Shown here in pieces: positions 1 through 5,261 of a DNA stretch of 8,246 nucleotides. This stretch comes from Thermodesulfobacteriota bacterium (GTDB taxonomy: Bacteria; Desulfobacterota; DSM-4660; Desulfatiglandales; HGW-15). The notes below the pieces were generated by a model. That model searched no databases. It was not told where the DNA came from and saw only the letters and a program-made list of their open reading frames with translations. The position numbers and the translations under genes are program-made. Where the stretch lies: NCBI GenBank assembly GCA_025454125.1, contig JALOPA010000058.1:1-8246 (forward strand). The letters run 5' to 3'. The stretch's first letter is position 1; every line of letters starts with the position of its first letter.

Positions 1-915
1 TGGACCCTTTCCAAGAGCGGTACTCCAAGGCTGAAACGGGTGAGCGCCAATCGACCGAACCCGGCAGGACCTGTCGACGACGACTTGGCGATCCTGAAGG
101 TTGTCAGGGGCGTAGAGGTTGCGTTTCTCCTATCGATGGGGTGCCATGCCAATCTCGTCAATGGGCCGGTGATTACATCGGATTTCCCGGGGCGGATTGG
201 GCCTGCGCTGGAAGCCGGGATCGGTGGGCCGGTGAAGCTGTTCTTTCTGCAAGGGTTCGGCGGGAATGTGCGACCGAACGTTCTCACGGAAAAACCGTCC
301 TTCTGGACGGATCTTAAGGGGTGGGTCGTCGAAACCGTGGAAGGGCGATCCTTTGAAAAGCACGCGACAGAGGCCAAGATCACAGAAGTCGGTAAACACC
401 TGGCTCGCAGAATCCTGTCGGTTCCTCCAGAGCGCTATCGGAAGATCGAGGGAGATATTCAAGTGAGCGAGAGTGAAGTCCACTTGAGCCTTCAACCCAA
501 TCCCGGCCATCCGGCGGCCGCCGGGACAGGGCAAACATCAACGAGTCATGGAACGGACGCGGGTTCGGACGGACAGGGTGCCGCAGGGAGGACTTCCGTA
601 TCGTTCAGGATAAAGCGGATTCGGCTGGGGAACGAAGTCTCTTTGATTTCAATCCCGGCGGAAGTCTTTTGTGAGTACTCTCTTGAAATCAAGAAACTGC
701 TCTCACCGGAAATGGTGTTTCCCCTGGGGTGCAGTGACGGCATGGTAGGGTATCTGCCCACGGGCAAGGCGATGCAGGAGGGAGGGTATGAATGCGAGAG
801 AGCGTACAGACTCTTCGGGTTGCCCGCTCCTTTCTCTCCTGCCGTCGAGTCCTCTGTCCTGGAGGGAGTGCGGCGATTGATATCCCTCGGTCCGGCAGAC
901 CCCCTGGAAGGCTGA
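1..915 (+). CDS. Neutral/alkaline ceramidase-like hydrolase, 5' end missing
   Basis: The reading frame is open from base 1, so the real start lies upstream. The GTG at 40 is probably internal, because the stretch after it (NRPNPAGPVDDDLAIL) resembles the conserved NR..PAGPVDP-LGVL region of neutral/alkaline ceramidases. Other family marks are CHANLVNGPVITSDFPG (the His at 145-147 aligns with a zinc-ligand His), FLQGFGGNVRP (family FLQG..GD.NP), IPAEVF (Glu at 661-663, family PGE with Gly replaced by Ala) and GYLPT...GGYE (Tyr at 787-789). Known members hydrolyse the N-acyl bond of ceramide with a zinc centre; the actual substrate here is unknown. A Gly/Ala/Ser/Thr-rich linker lies at about 493-597. 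The visible part is 304 residues and lacks the N-terminal portion, so a signal peptide cannot be judged. The glycosyltransferase follows closely. Family assignment is fairly sure; biological role is open. Confidence 0.75.
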   Translation, partial: WTLSKSGTPRLKRVSANRPNPAGPVDDDLAILKVVRGVEVAFLLSMGCHANLVNGPVITSDFPGRIGPALEAGIGGPVKLFFLQGFGGNVRPNVLTEKPSFWTDLKGWVVETVEGRSFEKHATEAKITEVGKHLARRILSVPPERYRKIEGDIQVSESEVHLSLQPNPGHPAAAGTGQTSTSHGTDAGSDGQGAAGRTSVSFRIKRIRLGNEVSLISIPAEVFCEYSLEIKKLLSPEMVFPLGCSDGMVGYLPTGKAMQEGGYECERAYRLFGLPAPFSPAVESSVLEGVRRLISLGPADPLEG

Positions 916-982
916 AGGAATAGACAAGAAATCCACCAGAGGCATTCTCCTTGTCTTTCTCCTGGCTGCAGGACTTCGCCTC

Positions 983-2269
983 ATGGTTCTCGCTTCTGTT
1001 GGAGAAAAGCCTGAGGTCCTGCTTCAGCCTGACTCCAGGATGTACGTTTCACTCGCAAACGGCCTGTTGGAGCACCAAGCCTTTTCCTATCCAGAGAGCC
1101 CTGATCGTCCCGACGTGGAGAGGATGCCCGCATACCCCGGCTTCTTGGCTGTGGTGTTCTGGGTTTTTGGGGGTAGCCTTCTTAGGGTTGCGTTCGTCCA
1201 GGTTCTTATCGATTCTTTGAGCTGTGCTCTGGTCTACAGCCTCGGAGAGAGGCTCGGGGAAGGGAATGGCTTGCTGAGCGGGATTCTGGCCTCCTTCAAC
1301 CTGGGGATGATCACCTACTCCCATTTCCTTCTCAATGACAGTCTTTTTCTTTTTGTTTTTCTGGTGTTCCTGATTGGACTCGTCCGATTCGTGCAAAAGC
1401 CGAGTTGGAAAGGGAGTGTCCTGCTGGGAGGAGGGCTCGGGCTGGCGACCATGATCCGCCCTGTGATCACCTACCTTCCGCTCGTGTTGATTCCCCTGCT
1501 CGTTCTCGTGCTCCTCACAAAACAGCATGAAGGGTTCCTTTCGGCCGCAGGGAAAGCGCTCATGATCGGGATCGTCTTTGTCCTCTGCCTGTCGCCCTGG
1601 ATGATGCGGAATTACAGCCACTACGGTCGGTGGAGCCTGACGGCTCAATCCGGAGAACACCTGCTGCAATACATTGTTCCCTTCACGTGGCAATATTCGA
1701 AAGGCATTCCCTTTATCGACGGAATGAAACGAGCGAGCGAGCTTTTCCAGGAGAGAGCAAAAAAAGAGCGCATGGACCTGGAAAAAGCCAGTCCCTTCGA
1801 GGTGAGCGACTTCCAGGTCAAGATGGCGATGGACTATCTCAGGGAGGAGCCCAAGACGGCGATCGCCAAGGCCTGGTTTTTCGGGATGGTCAAGAATCTC
1901 TTCGCTCCTTCGATCATCGATTTCTCGTACCTTCTCAAGATCGAGCGGCCTCATTTTTTCTATACCGAAGGGGCGACGACCCTGGAGAGGGCCTGGAACT
2001 TCGTGAGAGGGATGAAGGGGTGGTTCGGGTGGGCGGTCATCGCCAGCATGATCCTGCTTGGCCTGTCTCGGGTCGTGCAGGTCTGGGGGCTGGTCCGCCT
2101 GGTTCGAAGAAAAGCCTGGGAGAGCCTCTTTCTGGTCGTCATCGTCGGATACTTTCTCATGGTGTCGGGACCCGTAGGCTACGCGAAATACCGCCTGCCC
2201 TTCGAACCGATCCTCATTGTCTTTCTCGCGATCGGGCTGAAGGATCTGGTTCGGAGAGTCAAGGGGTGA
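983..2269 (+). CDS. GT39/ArnT-like integral membrane glycosyltransferase
   Basis: This is a multi-spanning GT-C fold protein of the dolichyl-phosphate mannosyltransferase (PMT/ArnT, GT39) type. Such enzymes use a polyprenyl-phosphate sugar and act on the outer face of the inner membrane. Numbered from the ATG at 983, the signs are PDSRMY (Asp17, position of the catalytic acidic residue in the first outer loop), RMPAYPGFLA at 47-56 (family RTPGYP-LA), about nine hydrophobic segments, LATMIRP at 154-160, LSPWMMRNYSHYGR at 203-216 (family LSPW-RN-GR) and AKYRLPFEPILIVFLAIGL at 401-419 (family RY-LP-P). The frame stays open back to 881 and encodes GILLVFLLAAGLRLM just before the ATG. That is the expected first membrane helix, so 983 is the first canonical start but probably not the true one (ATA at 920 is the best-placed candidate, 4 nt after the previous stop). 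Sugar and acceptor cannot be told from sequence. Confidence 0.8.
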   Translation: MVLASVGEKPEVLLQPDSRMYVSLANGLLEHQAFSYPESPDRPDVERMPAYPGFLAVVFWVFGGSLLRVAFVQVLIDSLSCALVYSLGERLGEGNGLLSGILASFNLGMITYSHFLLNDSLFLFVFLVFLIGLVRFVQKPSWKGSVLLGGGLGLATMIRPVITYLPLVLIPLLVLVLLTKQHEGFLSAAGKALMIGIVFVLCLSPWMMRNYSHYGRWSLTAQSGEHLLQYIVPFTWQYSKGIPFIDGMKRASELFQERAKKERMDLEKASPFEVSDFQVKMAMDYLREEPKTAIAKAWFFGMVKNLFAPSIIDFSYLLKIERPHFFYTEGATTLERAWNFVRGMKGWFGWAVIASMILLGLSRVVQVWGLVRLVRRKAWESLFLVVIVGYFLMVSGPVGYAKYRLPFEPILIVFLAIGLKDLVRRVKG

Positions 2270-2354
2270 AGGGAAGAGGGAGAGGCAAGCCGAGCCCCGA
2301 GGGGCGGAGCATCGAACTGCAATTCCGGTGTCTCGTCACCTCCGGAGCGTAACC

Positions 2355-3416
2355 ATGTCACTCAAGCCCGCGACCGCCGTCTTTCTTCTCATGGCCTGTA
2401 ACCTGGTGGTGAACGTGCCCTTCCTGGCCGAGCATGTCTCCATCGGCTTCCGGTTGGCGCCCTACCGATATGTGGTCTATGTCTTTCACGGGCTCACCAT
2501 TCTCGCAGCCCTCTTCGTGCTCTATCGCCACGCGTCGATCCGAATCACCCGGTTTCATCTGTTCCTGGCGGTTGTCGTTTTGGCGTGCCTGGAGATAACG
2601 CCCTATCTGGCAAACGTGTACTTCAAGATACGGTTTCGCGCAGAGCCTTCCGAATTCATCGCCCGAAATACCCAGGACCAATACGTTCCCTTCGTGAACG
2701 CTCCGGGAGCCTTTGTGCAGAAACAAGGGTACACGATTCAGATCAATTCCCGAGGATTTCGCGACCGTGAGTACGACTGGACGGGCTTGCTGGAGAGCAA
2801 GAACATCATCTTTATAGGGGATTCCGTCACGTTCGGGTCAGGGGTCAATTTGGATGACACCTTCGTGAAAGTGGTGGAAAGAGGGCTTGACGGGATCTTC
2901 TGCCTGAACTGGGGCGTGGCCGGGTATGACCTGCTCGACAACGTCGGGAACCTCTCTCACTTGGATTTCAGAAAATACAAACCCCGGATGGTCGTCTTTT
3001 CTTACTGTGTGAATGATTTCAGCAGCGCGTCGAGAACCTATGACGAGAAGGTCGGGTTGATGTCCAATCTGGACATCTATTGCCCTCACAATATCCTGCT
3101 GAAGGCGTTGAAGGGAGGGACCTCCCGTTTCCTGGAGAAAAAGCTGGCAGAGGTTGTGGAAATGTGCAAACAAGAGGGTGTGGGTCTGGTGATCAATATC
3201 CTGCCTGCCAAGTATCCGGACGACAAGCGCAACGAGGTGTTTCTGATGGCCTACGACTTTGTTAAGGGCTTCGTCGTGAGACACCAGGTTCCTTATATCG
3301 ATGCGCAGTACCTGATGAACGACTCCAGGTATTTTATAGACGACATCCACTTGAGTGTCGAAGGACACAAGAGGATGGGAGATCTCATCCTATCCTACCT
3401 GAAAGAAACAAAATGA
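2355..3416 (+). CDS. Membrane-anchored SGNH/GDSL-family hydrolase
   Basis: The product is 353 residues. The ATG at 2355 is chosen because GGAG at 2344-2347 sits 7 nt upstream; a GTG at 2328 in frame has no good site. Three hydrophobic segments (about residues 6-26, 38-57, 67-87) anchor the N-terminus, and the catalytic domain follows, probably in the periplasm. SGNH blocks are clear: IIFIGDSVTFGSG with nucleophile Ser157, NWGVAGYD (Gly of block II), YCVNDFS with Asn220, and DDIHLSVEGH with Asp329 and His332 forming DxxH. Members of this group in polysaccharide clusters act as esterases or as O-acyltransferase partners. Given the neighbours, a role in acyl editing of the glycan or its lipid-linked precursor is inferred. 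An 85-nt gap separates it from the glycosyltransferase gene and 68 nt from gmd. Substrate is unknown. Confidence 0.8.
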   Translation: MSLKPATAVFLLMACNLVVNVPFLAEHVSIGFRLAPYRYVVYVFHGLTILAALFVLYRHASIRITRFHLFLAVVVLACLEITPYLANVYFKIRFRAEPSEFIARNTQDQYVPFVNAPGAFVQKQGYTIQINSRGFRDREYDWTGLLESKNIIFIGDSVTFGSGVNLDDTFVKVVERGLDGIFCLNWGVAGYDLLDNVGNLSHLDFRKYKPRMVVFSYCVNDFSSASRTYDEKVGLMSNLDIYCPHNILLKALKGGTSRFLEKKLAEVVEMCKQEGVGLVINILPAKYPDDKRNEVFLMAYDFVKGFVVRHQVPYIDAQYLMNDSRYFIDDIHLSVEGHKRMGDLILSYLKETK

Positions 3417-3484
3417 AGAGATCTCAGAGGGGCATTGTGCTCAATTGATTGACCGAGGGATCACCATCTTTTGAGGGTTAAAGA

Positions 3485-4693
3485 ATGAAAAAAGCGTTGA
3501 TCACAGGTGTCACGGGGCAAGACGGGGCCTATCTCGCCGAGTTCCTGTTGGGGAAGGGCTACGAGGTGCACGGAATCAAACGCAGGTCTTCTTCTCTGAA
3601 CACAGGCCGGGTGGATCACCTCTACCAGGACCCGCACGAGAAAGATGTGCGCTTCTTCATGCACTATGGGGACCTCACGGATGCCACCAACCTCATCCGG
3701 ATTGTCCAGGAAGTGCAGCCCGATGAAATCTACAACCTGGCTGCGCAAAGCCACGTCATGGTTTCCTTTGAAACCGCGGAGTACACGGCGAACGCCGACG
3801 CGCTCGGCACCCTTAGGCTTCTGGAAGCCATCCGGATTCTGGACATGGCCGACCGCGTGCGCTTCTACCAGGCCTCCACGAGCGAGCTCTTCGGCAAAGT
3901 GCAAACGGTTCCACAAAACGAAAAGACCCCCTTTTACCCCAGGAGCCCCTACGGGGTGGCCAAACTCTATGGGTACTGGATTTGCGTGAACTACCGCGAA
4001 GCGTACAACCTGTTCGCCTGCAACGGCATTCTCTTCAACCACGAATCCCCCATACGAGGGGAGACCTTTGTGAGCCGCAAGATCACCAGGGCTGTGGCCC
4101 GGATCAAGCTGGGCCTGCAGAACAAACTGTACCTCGGCAACCTGGACGCCAAGAGAGACTGGGGCCATGCCAAGGATTTTGTTCGGGCCATGTGGCTCAT
4201 GCTCCAGCAGAAGAAGCCGGATGACTATGTGGTGGCCACAGGGGAGTCTCACTCTGTCAGGGAATTCGTGGACCTGGCTTTCAGGGAGATCGGGGCGGAG
4301 ATTCAGTGGAAGGGAAAAGGCGCAAAAGAGGTAGGAATTGTTTCAAAAGTGAGAGGTCAGAGGTCGGAGGTCGGAGGCCAAGAGAAGAAAGCAATCCGGG
4401 GAGCGGCGAAGCCGCGTCGTCTGAAATCTGGTGCCTTTGCATCAGATTTCAGTGAGCAAGCCCTGCGAGCGGGAAATGTAGCAGTCGAAATCGATCCAAG
4501 GTATTTCAGACCCACGGAGGTGGATGAGTTGTTGGGAGATGCCTCAAAAGCGAGAAAGGCTCTGGGATGGGAGCCTAGGATCTCCTTCGAAGAGATGATT
4601 TCAAGTATGGTGAAGGCTGACCTCGAAGAGGCCTCGAGGGATCAGCTCTGCAAGGACAGCGGGTATCGAGTGCTCAACTACAGTAACGAGTAA
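3485..4693 (+). CDS. gmd: GDP-mannose 4,6-dehydratase with an in-frame insert
   Basis: This extended SDR enzyme converts GDP-D-mannose to GDP-4-keto-6-deoxy-D-mannose in the cytoplasm, the first step to GDP-L-fucose; fcl lies just downstream. It has the NADP-binding [12 protein letters not shown] at 8-19, the active-site STSELFG (Thr132, Glu134), Y156GVAK160 and the family stretches [20 protein letters not shown] and [14 protein letters not shown]. The start has GAGGG at 3473-3477, 7 nt upstream. At 402 residues it is about 30 longer than E. coli Gmd (about 373). The surplus lies between GIVSKV (to residue 289) and [18 protein letters not shown] (from 330), where E. coli has a short loop, and is encoded by a heptad-repeat insert. 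Sequence on both sides remains conserved and in frame, so the gene is probably intact rather than a pseudogene. The last codons (SNE, stop) already lie in the next repeat array. Confidence 0.95.
   Translation: MKKALITGVTGQDGAYLAEFLLGKGYEVHGIKRRSSSLNTGRVDHLYQDPHEKDVRFFMHYGDLTDATNLIRIVQEVQPDEIYNLAAQSHVMVSFETAEYTANADALGTLRLLEAIRILDMADRVRFYQASTSELFGKVQTVPQNEKTPFYPRSPYGVAKLYGYWICVNYREAYNLFACNGILFNHESPIRGETFVSRKITRAVARIKLGLQNKLYLGNLDAKRDWGHAKDFVRAMWLMLQQKKPDDYVVATGESHSVREFVDLAFREIGAEIQWKGKGAKEVGIVSKVRGQRSEVGGQEKKAIRGAAKPRRLKSGAFASDFSEQALRAGNVAVEIDPRYFRPTEVDELLGDASKARKALGWEPRISFEEMISSMVKADLEEASRDQLCKDSGYRVLNYSNE
4350..4470 (+). repeat. Heptad-repeat insert read in frame inside gmd
   Basis: Four adjoining 7-mers run from 4350 to 4377: one TGAGAGG, one TCAGAGG and two TCGGAGG, followed by C. 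A purine-rich spacer ending AAGAAAG comes next, then a small GC hairpin (GCGGC 4403-4407, GCCGC 4411-4415), then a 14-bp hairpin (4421-4434 with 4439-4452), then AGTGAGC and a short GC-rich tail. Compared with E. coli Gmd this adds about 30 codons, encoding a charged peptide (for example [14 protein letters not shown]). The heptads match those flanking the S23 gene and those inside fcl, with C replacing the second T. Both outer borders are approximate, since no target duplication is obvious. Confidence 0.75.
4421..4452 (+). other. 14-bp hairpin within the gmd insert
   Basis: Bases 4421-4434 pair with 4439-4452 around a CTTT loop. Thirteen pairs are Watson-Crick and one is G-T. The hairpin is inside coding sequence (residues KSGAFASDF of Gmd), has no T tract after it and therefore is not a terminator. 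A palindromic core is typical of small interspersed elements such as the Rickettsia palindromic elements; here it is a structural observation only. Confidence 0.7.
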
Positions 4694-4724
4694 CAAGTAA
4701 CGAGTAACAAGTGACAAGTGACGA
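4683..4724 (+). repeat. Six 7-bp repeats giving stop codons in all frames
   Basis: Units start at 4683, 4690, 4697, 4704, 4711 and 4718: GTAACGA, GTAACAA, GTAACGA, GTAACAA, then GTGACAA and GTGACGA. Because 7 is one more than a multiple of 3, the TAA or TGA in successive units falls in successive frames (4684, 4691, 4698, 4705, 4712, 4719), so each forward frame is stopped twice. The second unit supplies the gmd stop codon, and the first supplies its last residues. Confidence 0.9.
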
Positions 4725-4731
4725 AAGAAAG

Positions 4732-4760
4732 TTGGAGGATAGAGGTTAGAGGTTGGAGGC
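4732..4760 (+). repeat. Four purine heptads (TTRGAGG type), left arm
   Basis: Units start at 4732, 4739, 4746 and 4753: two TTGGAGG flanking one ATAGAGG and one TTAGAGG, followed by C. The last unit provides the ribosome binding site of the S23 gene. The same four-unit arrangement, also followed by C, occurs at 4350 in gmd and 5850 in fcl, and inverted units occur at 5181-5250. Confidence 0.9.
4755..4759 (+). promoter_or_regulatory. Ribosome binding site of the S23 gene
   Basis: GGAGG lies 6 nt before the ATG at 4766, the best ribosome binding site in the window. It is the last part of the final heptad, so the repeat array itself carries the translation signal. The same bases could pair with the inverted arm at 5222-5240, which would mask them. 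Confidence 0.8.
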
Positions 4761-4765
4761 AAAAC

Positions 4766-5158
4766 ATGGGAAAATACGTTTTCCCTTTCGAGAAACTGGA
4801 GGTATGGCGGCTGTCCGTCGATCTGGCTGAATTCATCCTTGGTCTGCTGGAAACTCTACCACCAAATCGATTTCTGAGGCTCATCGGTCAGATGGAAGCA
4901 GCCGTGGTCTCCCCTGGGCAAAATATCGCCGAAGGGAAAGGGAGGCAATATAAGAAGGAGTTCATCCAGTATCTTCATATTGCGCAGGGATCGCTGTATG
5001 AAGTATTGACTCTGACGGAGGTTTTCCGACGAAGACGTTTATTCACGGAGAGCGGTTCAGAAGAAATCAGAAACCGCTGTGAGGTGATCGACAGAAAACT
5101 CGACGGCCTAGTGAATAGCCTGCGCGGAACGGTGGGGAGGAGCCCTGCGCGGCGTTAG
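4766..5158 (+). CDS. Four-helix-bundle protein, S23/IVP (Avd-like) family
   Basis: The product is 130 residues, a usual size for the family. It shows the family signature: [17 protein letters not shown] (helix 1), [24 protein letters not shown] at 38-60 (family Q-RRA--SI--NIAEG--R, helix 2), [19 protein letters not shown] at 64-82 (family iA-GSl-E, helix 3), and a last helix ending [10 protein letters not shown]. The ATG at 4766 is chosen for its GGAGG site; the in-frame GTG at 4718 would translate the repeats. Family members are encoded in intervening sequences of 23S rRNA genes, and a relative, Avd, binds the reverse transcriptase and RNA of diversity-generating retroelements; the usual basic character suggests nucleic-acid binding. 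Here it sits alone between gmd and fcl inside repeat arms, with no metabolic link to them. The C-terminal TVGRSPARR tail and the stop run into the downstream repeat. Function unproven. Confidence 0.88.
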   Translation: MGKYVFPFEKLEVWRLSVDLAEFILGLLETLPPNRFLRLIGQMEAAVVSPGQNIAEGKGRQYKKEFIQYLHIAQGSLYEVLTLTEVFRRRRLFTESGSEEIRNRCEVIDRKLDGLVNSLRGTVGRSPARR

Positions 5159-5220
5159 GTTGGAGGCTAAGACGTGTCTGCCTCTTACCTCTAGCCTCAT
5201 ACCTCCAACGTTTTTCTTTT
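5159..5220 (+). terminator. Possible hairpin plus T-tract after the S23 gene
   Basis: GTTGGAGG at 5159-5166 is perfectly complementary to CCTCCAAC at 5202-5209, which is followed by G and then five T, C, four T. A nested alternative is GAGGC 5163-5167 with GCCTC 5180-5184. The 35-nt loop makes the outer form weak, and the pairing follows automatically from inverted heptads, so this may be a by-product of the arm rather than a real terminator. Full termination would cut off fcl unless it has its own promoter. Confidence 0.3.
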
Positions 5221-5250
5221 CGCCTCTAACCTCCAACCTCAATCCTCAAA
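5181..5250 (+). repeat. Two blocks of four inverted heptads, right arm
   Basis: Block one has units starting at 5181, 5188, 5195 and 5202; block two at 5223, 5230, 5237 and 5244. Each unit begins CCTC and ends in three variable, mostly A/T bases, the reverse complement of TTRGAGG. The blocks are parted by a 14-nt T-rich spacer (5209-5222). The block is open in the fcl frame from the TTG at 5160, so a longer Fcl starting there cannot be excluded, but the ATG at 5262 fits the family start. Confidence 0.85.
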
Positions 5251-5261
5251 CAAGGGTGCAT

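Larger units (their letters stand above)
4683..5250 (+). mobile_element. Putative S23 cassette bounded by heptad-repeat arms
   Basis: The segment contains, in order, six GTAACRA-type heptads, four TTRGAGG-type heptads, the S23 gene, and two blocks of four inverted heptads (CCTCYAA type) around a T-rich spacer. It lies exactly between gmd and fcl, genes that are otherwise expected to adjoin. Bases 4742-4760 and 5222-5240 are inverted copies over 19 bp with two non-Watson-Crick positions (one G-T, one A-C). Related repeat blocks lie inside both flanking genes. No transposase, integrase or reverse transcriptase is visible, so if it moves it depends on something elsewhere. The borders are taken as the outermost heptads. 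Confidence 0.45.

Noticed and set aside
1049..1954. Minus-strand open frame of 301 codons opposite the glycosyltransferase
   Set aside because: The plus-strand protein has clear family motifs; the reverse product is His/Pro/Arg-rich without recognisable domains, as expected of a shadow in GC-rich coding DNA.
2270..2310. Relic of the heptad element after the glycosyltransferase (purine-rich run and GCCCC-GA-GGGGC inverted repeat)
   Set aside because: No regular 7-bp period and no spacer match; likely an ordinary short intergenic stretch.
3461..4252. Minus-strand open frame of 263 codons opposite gmd
   Set aside because: It mirrors conserved Gmd sequence and has no features of its own.
4766..5158. 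Diversity-generating retroelement with the S23-like gene as avd
   Set aside because: No reverse transcriptase and no template/variable repeat pair are visible within the window.
4766..5158. 23S rRNA intervening sequence
   Set aside because: The flanks are gmd and fcl, with no rRNA sequence; only the analogy is kept.
4683..5250. CRISPR array
   Set aside because: The units are 7 bp, directly adjoining and without spacers.
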